Shown here in pieces: positions 31,673 through 40,471 of a stretch of DNA of 64,000 nt. Positions within the stretch are counted from its first letter, which is position 1; each line of letters begins with the position of its first letter. Below the pieces are notes generated by a model that saw nothing but the letters and a program-made list of their open reading frames with translations, searched no databases and was not told where the DNA came from. The position numbers and the translations under genes are program-made. Source of the stretch: Arthrobacter gengyunqii (lineage in GTDB: Bacteria > Actinomycetota > Actinomycetes > Actinomycetales > Micrococcaceae); the NCBI RefSeq assembly GCF_023022985.1, contig NZ_CP095461.1:3596001-3660000 (forward strand). Direction: 5' to 3'.

Positions 31673-34333
31673 TTGCAGGACAATTCGAGCGCGTTCTACA
31701 AACGCGTCGGCGCTCTGGGCGCCGCAACAGCACTGGCGGTGAGCGGGGCGTTTATCGCTTCGCCCGCCCTCGCCGCACCGGCAGCGGAGCCGGAAGCAAC
31801 CGCACCAGCCACGGCAACCACTGAAGCTCCGGTCGACGAGACCGTCGCAGAAGAAACGGTTGCCGAAGAGACCGTCACCGACGAGGCAACGCCCGTTGAA
31901 GAAGCTCCCGCGGAAGAGGCAGGAGCCCTGGCTCCCGGCCTGGCTGAAGCTCTTCTGCGCGACCTTGGCATGACGGTCGAAGAGTTCGAGGCAGCCGGCG
32001 AGCTGGGCCAGAAGGCAGCGGATGCCCTTCCCGAGCTCCAGGCCACCGAAGGCTTCGTGGGCATCGCCATCGAAGACAAAAAGATCGTCATCACCGGTTC
32101 CGGTGAGGCCCTCGAGGCCCTGACCCTCGAGCTGGACGCCACTCTGGTGGCTCCTGCCGCCGAAGAAGCTGACGTACCGGAGGAAGCACCCGTTGCCGCC
32201 GAAGCCACCGAGGCTCCGAGCGCCGAGGCTACCGAAGAGCCGGCAGCAGATGAAGAAACCGCAGCACCGGTGACCCTTGCGGGTGAGCCCCGCGAAGTTA
32301 TCAAGAAACTCCGCGCAGAATACATTTCCAGCGTCGGCCTGGAAGGCCTGCAGTCCATCATGCTGACGGCTGACGGTTACGTTATCAAGGCGAAAAAAGC
32401 TGCAAGTGTTACTGATGGTTCAGTGCTCGCCGAGCGTCTGGCCGAAGTAGCGGGAACCACTCCGGCCGATGCCTTTGCCAAGAACAATCCGAGCGTGACT
32501 GTCATTGACGCATCAGGTCCGGCAAACGCCCTCGAGGACGTCGTCAACGGTCAGGGCTACGCCACCTTCACCGGCAACAGCGGCGGGGCGTGCTCCATTG
32601 GCTTCAACGGTTTCAACGCCGAAGGTGCCCCCGCGGTGATCAGCGCAGGACACTGCGCCGATGACGGCCAGGCAACAGACACCATCCTTTCCATTCCGGC
32701 AGACGACCCCGCCGCGGGCGGCACGCAGCCGTCTTTGGGGTCCGATCTGGGCACCTGGGGCTTCTCCCAGTTCGGTGGCGAGAACAATTCGCCCACCGAG
32801 CTCGGATCGACTGAAAACATCGGCACGGACATTGGTGTCATCAACGGGATCAACAATGAGCTTGATCTGCTGCCCGAGGTTACTCAGTGGGAAGATGCCA
32901 AGGATCTCACTACTGCGACCACAAAGATCACCGGAACCACCGACGCTGTTATCGGAGCTCCGATGTGCAAGTCCGGCCGTACCACCGGCTGGAGCTGCGG
33001 CGACGTTAGCGCAATCGGTGAATTCTATGTAGGCGCCCCGGACGGCGTCCGCGGAGTCTGGGGCTTCGAATCCACGCTGGAGAAGAATGCCGCACCCGGT
33101 GACTCCGGCGGATCCGTCATCTCCGGTTCCAACGCCATGGGCCTGGTCAGTGCCGGCCCCGAGGGTGGAAACTACTTCTTCTCCACCATGCTCTCCGATG
33201 GCATGAAGCGCCTGGACGGCTACACTGTTGCCGTCTTCGTTGAGGCCCCGGTCCTGACTTCCCATAAGAACGAAGGAACCGTCCTGACGGACGAAGCCAT
33301 CCGCGGCACGGCCACCACCAGCACGGTCAAGCTCACGCGCGGCGACAAGACCATTGACGTCGACGTCGTGGACGGCTTCTGGAGCTTCCCGGCTCCGTCC
33401 ACGGTTCCGACTGATGGAAAGCTCGAGTTCAAGGTCCAGGCAGTCAACGGCTTCAACGAGTCCAAGACCGTCTCCTACGACTTGACCGTCCAGGAAGCCA
33501 AGCTTGACGCACCGGTCATCACGAACCCGGCTGCCGACGCCCAGATCGCCGACTCGCTGACGACCATCACGGGCACCGGCATTGCCGACGCCAAGCTTTC
33601 CCTCAAGGTCTCCGGCAACAAGATTGTTGAAGACGCCAAGGAATCAGACGCCGGAACACAGGCGGTCGAACCCGTCGAGGAGACCGGCACTGCCACTGTC
33701 GATGCCGACGGCAACTGGGAATGGAAGCTCGACAACGCACTTGCCTACGGCGAGTACACCGTGAGCGCAACCCATGACGCCATCGAAAACAGCAAGCTTG
33801 AATCGGCTGCGGCTACCTCCAAGTTCTCCGTCATCCTGAACAAGCCGATCATCACCTCGATCACTGAAGGTGACGACTTCGCCGAGGGCTCCAGCCCTCG
33901 CGACATGTCCGGCACCGGCACCGCAGGTGCAGAGATCGACGTAACCATTGGAGAGACCACTCTCTCCGCCACTGTCGGCGACGAAGGCAACTGGAGCGTC
34001 AGCGGTTTCCCGACAGATCTGACTCCGGGAACCTACACGGTTTCCGCTGTGCAGAGCCTCTCCGGTGCAACTTCTGAAGCTGAAGCAACCTTCACGGTCA
34101 CCGCCGTCGAGATTGCCCCCCAGGCTCCTCCCGTAGTGCCGCCGGCTCCCCAGCCGGGCGACCCCGCACCGACCACTCCGGCGCCTACCCCGGCACCGGA
34201 CAACAACGGTGACGGCCTGCCCGACACCGGTGCTGCCGGCATGGGTCTGTTCGCCGGAGCAGGCGCACTGCTCACGGTGGGTGGTATCAGCGCACTGCTG
34301 ATCAACCGCCGCCGCCAGCTGCAGGATGCCTAA
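31673..34333 (+). CDS. Cell-wall-anchored S1 (chymotrypsin/alpha-lytic-type) serine protease with Ig-like repeats and LPDTG sorting signal
   Basis: The 886-residue protein starts at a TTG preceded by GGGGG. Order: signal peptide 1-35 ending PALAA; acidic Glu/Ala/Thr linker 36-85; pro-region 86-160 resembling the alpha-lytic pro-domain (LLRDLGMTVEEFEAAG); second acidic linker 160-200; further pro-segment 200-290; protease domain 295-515 with His327 (SAGHC), Asp386 (GTDIG) and Ser478 (PGDSGGS). Three Ig-like repeats follow at about 525-605, 607-715 and 718-805. A Pro-rich stretch, the sortase motif LPDTG at 849-853, a hydrophobic helix and a basic tail complete the protein. It would be displayed on the wall and digest external protein. 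A strong terminator follows. Confidence 0.87.
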   Translation: MQDNSSAFYKRVGALGAATALAVSGAFIASPALAAPAAEPEATAPATATTEAPVDETVAEETVAEETVTDEATPVEEAPAEEAGALAPGLAEALLRDLGMTVEEFEAAGELGQKAADALPELQATEGFVGIAIEDKKIVITGSGEALEALTLELDATLVAPAAEEADVPEEAPVAAEATEAPSAEATEEPAADEETAAPVTLAGEPREVIKKLRAEYISSVGLEGLQSIMLTADGYVIKAKKAASVTDGSVLAERLAEVAGTTPADAFAKNNPSVTVIDASGPANALEDVVNGQGYATFTGNSGGACSIGFNGFNAEGAPAVISAGHCADDGQATDTILSIPADDPAAGGTQPSLGSDLGTWGFSQFGGENNSPTELGSTENIGTDIGVINGINNELDLLPEVTQWEDAKDLTTATTKITGTTDAVIGAPMCKSGRTTGWSCGDVSAIGEFYVGAPDGVRGVWGFESTLEKNAAPGDSGGSVISGSNAMGLVSAGPEGGNYFFSTMLSDGMKRLDGYTVAVFVEAPVLTSHKNEGTVLTDEAIRGTATTSTVKLTRGDKTIDVDVVDGFWSFPAPSTVPTDGKLEFKVQAVNGFNESKTVSYDLTVQEAKLDAPVITNPAADAQIADSLTTITGTGIADAKLSLKVSGNKIVEDAKESDAGTQAVEPVEETGTATVDADGNWEWKLDNALAYGEYTVSATHDAIENSKLESAAATSKFSVILNKPIITSITEGDDFAEGSSPRDMSGTGTAGAEIDVTIGETTLSATVGDEGNWSVSGFPTDLTPGTYTVSAVQSLSGATSEAEATFTVTAVEIAPQAPPVVPPAPQPGDPAPTTPAPTPAPDNNGDGLPDTGAAGMGLFAGAGALLTVGGISALLINRRRQLQDA

Positions 34334-34356
34334 TCTGCCACTAGCGTGACACCACT

Positions 34357-34391
34357 AAAGCGGGTCCCGGCCTTGTGCCGGGGCCCGCTTT
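34357..34391 (+). terminator. Rho-independent terminator after the protease
   Basis: AAAGCGGG and CCCGCTTT, extended by a CCCGGC/GCCGGG segment, form a stem of about 15 bp with one mismatch and a 5-base loop. It starts 23 bases after the protease stop and is followed by a T-rich run. Confidence 0.85.
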
Positions 34392-34425
34392 GGTATTTCT
34401 TACTTGAAAGACCCCAGGAGGATTG

Positions 34426-35103
34426 ATGTCCATCCCGAAAAATACGTCGAACCTGGCGAAGGCTCCGGTGGCGGTTTTTGCCGCCGCCGCGCTGTTATTC
34501 CTCAGCGGTTGCGGCCAGGACGCACAGTCCCCGCAACCCCGTCCGTCCGCATCCTCAACATCCCCGGATACGGAGCCATCAGCGAACCCCCACGTCTCCG
34601 GCGCTCCCGCCGCGCAGGACAGCACCACCGCCGGAACAACAGGGGCCGTTCCCGCTACGCCCTCCGACCCCGACACCGCAACGGATGAGAACATGACCCA
34701 GCTCCTGCAGCTGCACACCCAGCTGAAAACCGATCTCGGTTCCGCCTATTCCGACGCCTGGATCGAGAACAACCAGCTCCATGTGGCCGTGACCACCCCG
34801 GAGGCCGAAGCTGCCGTGGCGGAAGCCGGAGCTGTTCCCTACCGGGCCGAATTCACCGATGCGCAGCTCCAGGACGCAACTGCGGCGTTCAAGGCCTGGC
34901 TGGGCACGGATTCGGCCCCGCAGGTCCAGCTGCACTGGCTCAGCACCAGCGGACGAACGGGCAGCATCACGGTCCGCGTGCCGGCAGAGCAGGTGCAGCC
35001 CCTCACGGATGCCGTCACTGAACAGCAGCCCACCGGCGCAGTGCAGGTCATTGTGGAGGAGTCCAGCGGCCCTGCAACCCCTCTGGGCACAAACGGCCCC
35101 TAA
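34426..35103 (+). CDS. Lipoprotein resembling a free-standing serine-protease pro-domain
   Basis: The 225-residue protein has a lipoprotein signal (LSGC, Cys29) and a Ser/Pro/Thr-rich linker to about 88. The folded part runs LGSAYSDAWIENNQLHVAVT, then EAEAAVAEAGAVPYRAEFTD, and ends VQVIVEESSGPATPL. This order and spacing follow the pro-regions of streptogrisin and alpha-lytic proteases (SFAGAWxD...LVVAVTD...AGA, and a final VRVxE...PL), but no protease domain follows. AGGAGG precedes the ATG. It lies directly after the S1 protease, so it may fold, retain or inhibit that enzyme in trans at the membrane. The family match is by eye. Confidence 0.65.
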   Translation: MSIPKNTSNLAKAPVAVFAAAALLFLSGCGQDAQSPQPRPSASSTSPDTEPSANPHVSGAPAAQDSTTAGTTGAVPATPSDPDTATDENMTQLLQLHTQLKTDLGSAYSDAWIENNQLHVAVTTPEAEAAVAEAGAVPYRAEFTDAQLQDATAAFKAWLGTDSAPQVQLHWLSTSGRTGSITVRVPAEQVQPLTDAVTEQQPTGAVQVIVEESSGPATPLGTNGP

Positions 35104-35194
35104 ACGGGCAACAGGCTGTTCGGGTCCGGAAGAGGCTCCCTAGACTTGATGGCGTCGAGCAGACGGCATCACGGCCTCTTCCTAGGACCTGTTC

Positions 35195-35605
35195 ATGGAT
35201 CAGAAGCTGCAGAACCTGTTGTACTCACTACCGACCCGAACCGCCTGGATCATTCTGGGCAGCTGCGCCGCGTACTGGCTCATCTGCTTCACCGGTCTTT
35301 TGACTCCGCCGGTCTCGGCGCCCGCGAGCATCGCACTTTTTTGGTTTTACGCCATGCTGATGCTGGCCCTGGCATCCGGACTTGCCGCCGTCGCGCTCGG
35401 AGCCCTGCTCATCCTGCGGCGGCAGCGCGGTGCGCTCGTCTCCGTTCCCGCGCCGTCGAGCCCGGCGGCAACCAATGACGAGGACCTGGACCAGCTGGCC
35501 GGACTGGGCCGCATGCTTGACGGTCCGGAAAGCCTTCCGGCGCCTGCACGGCCAATGCCCCCGGCCAAAGGGCCGAAACGCAAGCAGCGCAAGCGCCGCC
35601 GCTAG
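35195..35605 (+). CDS. Small two-helix membrane protein with a basic tail
   Basis: The 136-residue protein has hydrophobic segments at about 17-37 and 45-72, then a polar cytosolic tail ending in a very basic run (KGPKRKQRKRRR). There are no cysteines or catalytic motifs. The basic tail could contact lipids or nucleic acid. I do not recognise the family. It converges with the next gene. Confidence 0.55.
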   Translation: MDQKLQNLLYSLPTRTAWIILGSCAAYWLICFTGLLTPPVSAPASIALFWFYAMLMLALASGLAAVALGALLILRRQRGALVSVPAPSSPAATNDEDLDQLAGLGRMLDGPESLPAPARPMPPAKGPKRKQRKRRR

Positions 35606-35615
35606 CTGACTGCTG

Positions 35616-36023
35616 CTAGGCCGAGGGGTCGACGGGCCGGGAACCGGCGTCGTTCGCTGCGGGCGTTTCGTTAGCCGAGGGTGTGCCGTCGCCCGCCGGG
35701 GCCGAGCTGCTGCCGCCCGGCGCTCCGACAGAACCCGCGCCGCCGGGGATCTTGGCTGCGCTGCGGTGAATGCCGGATCCTTCGCTGAGGTGGTCCGGGT
35801 TGGGCTTTTCCGTCATGAGGAGCAGGGAGCAGATCAGGAGCGAGGCGATGAAGGCGATGCCGGCAGCCGTGAGGCCCAGGTCAACCCGCAGTTCCTTCTC
35901 TGCGCCGCCGGTGGCAAAGATCATGGTGGCAACACCCGCAATCACAGCCAGCACGGCAGAGAAAATGAGTGGGGCCTTCACGGAGTTCCGCTTCTGCGGC
36001 CTTCCGGATGAGCTGTTCGCCAC
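35616..36023 (-). CDS. Small two-helix membrane protein with Gly/Ala/Pro-rich tail
   Basis: The 135-residue protein starts at GTG 36023, with GGAGG upstream. It has a short basic N terminus, two hydrophobic segments (about 18-38 and 53-73) and a long low-complexity tail with the ending SRPVDPSA. The function is unknown. An exact inverted repeat lies about 32 bases upstream of the start, suggesting specific regulation. Confidence 0.55.
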   Translation of the reverse strand: MANSSSGRPQKRNSVKAPLIFSAVLAVIAGVATMIFATGGAEKELRVDLGLTAAGIAFIASLLICSLLLMTEKPNPDHLSEGSGIHRSAAKIPGGAGSVGAPGGSSSAPAGDGTPSANETPAANDAGSRPVDPSA

Positions 36024-36054
36024 TGTTTTTCCTCCTGCTGCGTTGATGTCCTTC

Positions 36055-36073
36055 GTTCTACAGTTTGTAGAAC
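36055..36073. promoter_or_regulatory. 19-bp perfect dyad GTTCTACA-GTT-TGTAGAAC
   Basis: Perfect 8-bp arms surround GTT in the 64-base gap between two minus-strand genes. The CTACA/TGTAG arms resemble operators of BlaI/CopY-type repressors, although those usually have a shorter centre. It would control the downstream small membrane protein. Confidence 0.55.
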
Positions 36074-36087
36074 CGGAGTTGTCTAGT

Positions 36088-36714
36088 TTACGGCTTCTGC
36101 CGGACGGCCGGCGACGGGCGGGACTGGCTACCCTGTGACCGGGCGTCCCAGCGGGCACCGAGTCCGGACGTGGCCAGCATTACGGCGATGATGATGGCTG
36201 AACCGCCGGTTACCCCGAGCATTGCATGGGCCCCGAGATCCATGAGCTGAACGGCAAGCAGGATGACGGCTGTTCCCAGGCTGACCACACCGGTGATCAG
36301 CCAGTCCCGTGCCGGCAGGAACGTCTTGCGGGACGTGGTCCAGAGATAGAGTTCCACGGCGCCGCCCACCACCAGGGCAAGTCCTGCTGCAACCAGGAAC
36401 CCTTCGACCGACCGCAGTGCCAGGACGGCGATTCCGGCAAGCGCGTAGGCTGCCGCTTCCAGCAGCTGGAGGCTACGGATTCGCTGTTCGCCATCGGTGC
36501 CCGCGAGGACGGCCATCCGCCAGACGGACACCGCCGTCAGCAGCAGGTACAGACCGCCGGCAACGGACAGTACGCCGACTCCGGGGGACTGCCAGAAAAC
36601 CGTCAGGATGCCGAAGGCCGCCGCCGTGGCGGACCGTAGGAGGATGGGTACCCACGGGGTGCCGTGGTTGGAATCGCCCACTGCCGAGCCTCCGCTTTCG
36701 TATCTGCGCGTCAT
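36088..36714 (-). CDS. DUF308/HdeD-like membrane protein
   Basis: The 208-residue protein has about six hydrophobic segments rich in Ala, Gly, Leu and Val, arranged as helix pairs with short loops (TVFWQSPGVGVLSVAGGLYL, LLEAAAYALAGIAVLALRSV). A polar basic C terminus follows. The pattern fits the HdeD/DUF308 group of unknown function. There is no enzymatic motif. It is upstream of and co-oriented with the small membrane protein. Confidence 0.6.
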   Translation of the reverse strand: MTRRYESGGSAVGDSNHGTPWVPILLRSATAAAFGILTVFWQSPGVGVLSVAGGLYLLLTAVSVWRMAVLAGTDGEQRIRSLQLLEAAAYALAGIAVLALRSVEGFLVAAGLALVVGGAVELYLWTTSRKTFLPARDWLITGVVSLGTAVILLAVQLMDLGAHAMLGVTGGSAIIIAVMLATSGLGARWDARSQGSQSRPSPAVRQKP

Positions 36715-36738
36715 GTGGCCGGTTGGCCACCCACCAGC

Positions 36739-38103
36739 TTAGTCGCTCGCGGTGCCCGGTGCCGCCCCGGTGACCATCCATGCGTCCCGGCGTACGCGCC
36801 AGGTCAGCGTCACCGCCCGGGCGCTCATGTATCCCAGGGCAAAAGCGGCCCACAGCCAGGCAATGCCTCCGGGACCGTCCAACCCGGCGAGATGCACCCA
36901 CCAGAGCAACGGCAGATAGGCCACCAGATTCAGCATGCCCGTCAAGGCCAGGTACCGTGCGTCGCCCGCGCCGATGAGCACGCCGTCGAGCACAAACACC
37001 AGCCCACAGATCGGCTGGGACGCGGCCAGCACCCACAATCCCGCGGTGAGTGCGGACTGCACTCCGGCGTCCGGCGTGAAGATCCAGCCGGCGAAGGGTG
37101 CGGCGGCGGCCAGCAGCACTCCGGTGATCACCCCGAAGCCCACCCCCCAGCGGATCATCCGGCGGGTCAGCTCCCGGGCCATGGTCCGGTTGCCGGCGCC
37201 GAGTTCCTTGCCGATGAGTGCCTGCGCGGCAATGGCCAGGGCGTCCAGGGCAAAGGCCAGGAAAGTGAAGACGGTCATGACCAGCTGGTGGGCAGCCAGG
37301 GACTGCGGTCCCTGCGCGGTGGCCACGAACACGGCGGCCAGCACGGCCAGGCGCAGGCTGAGGGTGCGCAGCATCAGCCAGGAGCCCACGTGCGCGGTGG
37401 CGCGGATCCCGGCGGCGGCGGGACGCAGCGGAACTCCGGCACGGCGCGCCATCCGGCCCACCAGCACCAGATAGACGGCGGCCATCCCCCACTGGGTGAT
37501 GCTGGTGCCCAGCGCGGATCCGGCAACGGAGAGGTTGAAACCGTACACCAGCAGATAGTTCAGGCCGATGTTCACTGCGCAGCCGACGCCGGCCACCATC
37601 AGCGGCGTGCGGGTGTCCTGCAGTCCGCGCAGCACTCCGGTGGCGGCCAGGACCACGAGCATGGCGGTTAGGCCCGGCATTGAATACTGCAGGTAGTCCA
37701 CGGCGAAGGCGTGCACGTCACCGGTGGCGCCCAAGGCCGTGGCGAGAGCGGGTGCGGCGAGAATGCCGGCGGTGGAGAGCAGCACCCCCAGAATCAGGGC
37801 CAGGCCGATCCCGTCCCTGCCGGCGGCCACGGCCTCCCGGTGGCGGTTGCCGCCCAGATGGCGCGCCACGGTGCCGGTGGTGGAGTAGGCCAGGAACACC
37901 ATGAGGCCGACGGCGGTCTGCAGCACCGTGGATGCCAGACCCACGCCGGCCAGCTCGTTGACGCCCAGGTGGCCCACGATGGCCGAATCCGCGATCAGGA
38001 ACAGCGGCTCGGCGATCAGCGCACCGAGTGCGGGTATGGCCAGGGCGAGGATGCGCCGGCCGAGGTTCGAGCTGGAGATTTGTGCTGAAGTGCCCACCTT
38101 CAC
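36739..38103 (-). CDS. MATE-family efflux transporter (DinF-like)
   Basis: This 454-residue, 12-helix multidrug and toxin extrusion protein starts GRRILALAIPALGALIAEPL, with DSAIVGHLGVNELAGVGLA in helix 2, the MATE signature area, and a matching second half (GPQSLAAHQLVMTVFTFLAF). It is probably an Na+- or H+-coupled exporter at the membrane. It starts 3 bases after the stop of the upstream MFS gene, so the two are co-transcribed. Confidence 0.88.
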   Translation of the reverse strand: MKVGTSAQISSSNLGRRILALAIPALGALIAEPLFLIADSAIVGHLGVNELAGVGLASTVLQTAVGLMVFLAYSTTGTVARHLGGNRHREAVAAGRDGIGLALILGVLLSTAGILAAPALATALGATGDVHAFAVDYLQYSMPGLTAMLVVLAATGVLRGLQDTRTPLMVAGVGCAVNIGLNYLLVYGFNLSVAGSALGTSITQWGMAAVYLVLVGRMARRAGVPLRPAAAGIRATAHVGSWLMLRTLSLRLAVLAAVFVATAQGPQSLAAHQLVMTVFTFLAFALDALAIAAQALIGKELGAGNRTMARELTRRMIRWGVGFGVITGVLLAAAAPFAGWIFTPDAGVQSALTAGLWVLAASQPICGLVFVLDGVLIGAGDARYLALTGMLNLVAYLPLLWWVHLAGLDGPGGIAWLWAAFALGYMSARAVTLTWRVRRDAWMVTGAAPGTASD

Positions 38104-38106
38104 AGC

Positions 38107-39423
38107 TTACGGTCCCGGTTGCGCCCCGGCCGCCCCGGGACCTGCGGCGGGATCTGCGGCGGACCCGGCGCCTGGGTCCGCCGTGAGCACCGCGGCAGCT
38201 GTTCCTGCGGCGAGCGCCATCAGTACACCCACATAGGCGCTGAGTCCGGCCCATCCGAAGGCCTGGAAGAAGATGCCGCCGATCCAGCCCAGCAGGCTCG
38301 ACCCGGCGTAGTAAAAGAGGTTGTACAGCGACGAGGACTGCGCCCGTCCCTCAGTGGCGAGGAACGGGGCCCAGCCGGAGGCAATGGAATGGGCGGCGAA
38401 GAACCCGCCAGTGAACACCACCAGCCCGGCAATCACTGCGGGCAGCCATGCCGCAAGCGTGAGGGCCAGCCCGGCAGCCATGACGGCGGTGGAACCCAGG
38501 AGCACGGTTTTGCGTCCGCCGCGGGTCTCAAGCCGGCCGGCGAGTGCTCCGGCGGACCTGGAGGACCAGGTACCGGCGAGGTAGGCCAGGAACAGGAAGC
38601 TGGCCACGCTCTGCGGCAGCGAAAACGGCGCAGCACCCAGCCGGAAGCCCAGATAGTTGTAGACCGCCACAAAGCCGCCCATCAGCAGGAACCCCTGCAT
38701 GTACAGGGTGAGCTGCCGCGGGTTGCGCAGGTTGGCCAGCAGCCGCCCGCCCAGTCCCGGACCCGGATCCGACCGGCGCAGCGGAACAAATCCCTGCTGT
38801 TTCGGTGCGGTCAGCATGAACACGATTCCGGCTCCGGCGGCGAGGAGGCTGACGACGCCGACGCCGACGCGCCAGTCCGCAGCATCGGCCACGGGGGCGG
38901 CCACCAGGCGTCCGGCCAGCCCGCCGATCGTGGTGCCGGAGACGTAGCTTCCGGCAGCGACGGCGGCGTGGACACGTGACACTTCCTCGTTGAGGTAGGC
39001 CAGGGCGACCGCGGGAATCCCGCCCATGGCGGCACCTTCGGCGAACCGCAGAGCCAGAAGCACCGGAAGGTCGGGGCTGAACGGAACCAGCAGCCCCAGC
39101 ACCACCGCCGCGACGATCGCCAGCCGCATCACCGGCAGCCGGCCGAACCTGTCGGCGGCGGCGGCCCAGGGGATAACTGCTGCGGCCAGGCCCAGGGTGG
39201 CGGCCGAGACCGTGAGGGCGGCCGAGGACGCCGTGATGTCCAGGTCCCGGGCCATTCCGGGCAGGACGCCCTGCACCGAATACAGCTGGGCAAACGTGGC
39301 CATGCCGGCCGCGGCCAATCCAATGAGCACGCCCCGGTACCCGTGGCTGCCTTTTGCATGTCCGGTCCACGGCTCATCCCTGCGGTTCCCCGCCCCTGCT
39401 GCTGTCTCCTTGCGCACGATCAA
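38107..39423 (-). CDS. MFS transporter, YnfM-like
   Basis: This 438-residue, 12-helix transporter resembles the YnfM/arabinose-efflux branch: LYSVQGVLPGMARDLDITAS, PWAAAADRFGRLPVMRLAIV for motif A, and EGAAMGGIPAVALAYLNEEV. The exact start is uncertain. The TTG at 39423 opens the frame and a GTG at 39417 is possible; the first 25 residues are polar and poorly conserved. It is an upstream partner of the MATE exporter, making a two-pump operon. Confidence 0.8.
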   Translation of the reverse strand: MIVRKETAAGAGNRRDEPWTGHAKGSHGYRGVLIGLAAAGMATFAQLYSVQGVLPGMARDLDITASSAALTVSAATLGLAAAVIPWAAAADRFGRLPVMRLAIVAAVVLGLLVPFSPDLPVLLALRFAEGAAMGGIPAVALAYLNEEVSRVHAAVAAGSYVSGTTIGGLAGRLVAAPVADAADWRVGVGVVSLLAAGAGIVFMLTAPKQQGFVPLRRSDPGPGLGGRLLANLRNPRQLTLYMQGFLLMGGFVAVYNYLGFRLGAAPFSLPQSVASFLFLAYLAGTWSSRSAGALAGRLETRGGRKTVLLGSTAVMAAGLALTLAAWLPAVIAGLVVFTGGFFAAHSIASGWAPFLATEGRAQSSSLYNLFYYAGSSLLGWIGGIFFQAFGWAGLSAYVGVLMALAAGTAAAVLTADPGAGSAADPAAGPGAAGAQPGP

Positions 39424-39467
39424 ACTCTAGGCCTTCGGGCTCCGGGCCCGCACCGCCGTCAGACCCG

Positions 39468-40343
39468 TCAGGCCCGCTGCGGCAGTTCCAATTCGGACAT
39501 CAGATTGGCCCGCGCCCGTTCTTCCCACCGGTCGCGGGCCTGCGGCGTGGAAAAGATCGGATCGAGATTCAGCAGGCCGGCCACCACGCGGCGGCGGCCC
39601 GTGCCGAAGACTGCATCATCCACATTTGGATACTCCCGCCGGACCTCGGCCACGTACCGGCGGTAAGCCTCCGGGCTTCGGCCCAGAACGGACAGGTCCG
39701 CGTCGCAGAGCAGTGCTCCGGCTGCATCCCCGGGTTCCGGCCGGTGCCCCGCAGTCAGCCGGACCAGGCGCTGGACCTCGCGGATCTCGTGGCCCGGACT
39801 TTCGGTTTCCGCGAGCAGGGCCGCGGCGAGGGAAGCTGAGTCCTCCTCGTCGTCGGCGGTTCCGCGGTACACGGCGTCGTGAAACCAGGCCGCCAGCAGC
39901 ACGGTCCGAGGCGGCGGCCCGTCCGAGAGCTGCTCCGCGGCTTCCACCACCGCCAGCAGGTGCCGGCGGTCGTGGTAGCGGCGGTGCGGTTCGCCCCATC
40001 GGTTGAGCAGTTCCGCCCCCACCTCGCGGCAACCCGGGACCAGTGCGTCCCAGCGGGCAAGAAGCGGATGCACGAGCGAGGAATTCCGCTCCCGTGCCCT
40101 GATCCGCAACCCGCTGCGGATGAGCAGTCGCACCAGCGTCCCCCCGTCAACTTCGACAGCACCCCTGGCCACCAGGTCCCGGTAGCGGTGCCGCGGTACG
40201 TCGTAGTGGTCCAGATCGAAGGCACGGGAGCTGATTCCGGCGGCAGCGGCAAAGCCATGCAGCTCGGCCAGTGACGTGTCCGAAACCAGATGCGAAAACA
40301 CCGTGCCGTGGGCCGGCCACCGGGGCGGGTCAATGTAGATCAT
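39468..40343 (-). CDS. DUF4031-HD domain fusion, putative metal-dependent phosphohydrolase
   Basis: The 291-residue protein starts at the DUF4031 signature IYIDPPRWPAHGTVFSHLVS and continues to about residue 80. An HD phosphohydrolase-like domain follows, with RYHDRRHL, AAWFHDAVYRG (metal-binding His-Asp) and CDADLSVLG (final Asp). Upstream in-frame ATGs (e.g. 40385) are possible, but homology begins at 40343. This fusion occurs in actinobacteria. The substrate, perhaps a nucleotide, is unknown. Confidence 0.8.
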   Translation of the reverse strand: MIYIDPPRWPAHGTVFSHLVSDTSLAELHGFAAAAGISSRAFDLDHYDVPRHRYRDLVARGAVEVDGGTLVRLLIRSGLRIRARERNSSLVHPLLARWDALVPGCREVGAELLNRWGEPHRRYHDRRHLLAVVEAAEQLSDGPPPRTVLLAAWFHDAVYRGTADDEEDSASLAAALLAETESPGHEIREVQRLVRLTAGHRPEPGDAAGALLCDADLSVLGRSPEAYRRYVAEVRREYPNVDDAVFGTGRRRVVAGLLNLDPIFSTPQARDRWEERARANLMSELELPQRA

Positions 40344-40471
40344 CCGACGGCAGGCCGGGACGAAGACGGGAAAGGCATAGTCCATACCTACCGGACGCCG
40401 GCCGGGATTTCCACGCAAACCTTTTTCGGCACACCCTTGTCCGTGCTCCGTGCCCGTGGTCCAATACCTGC

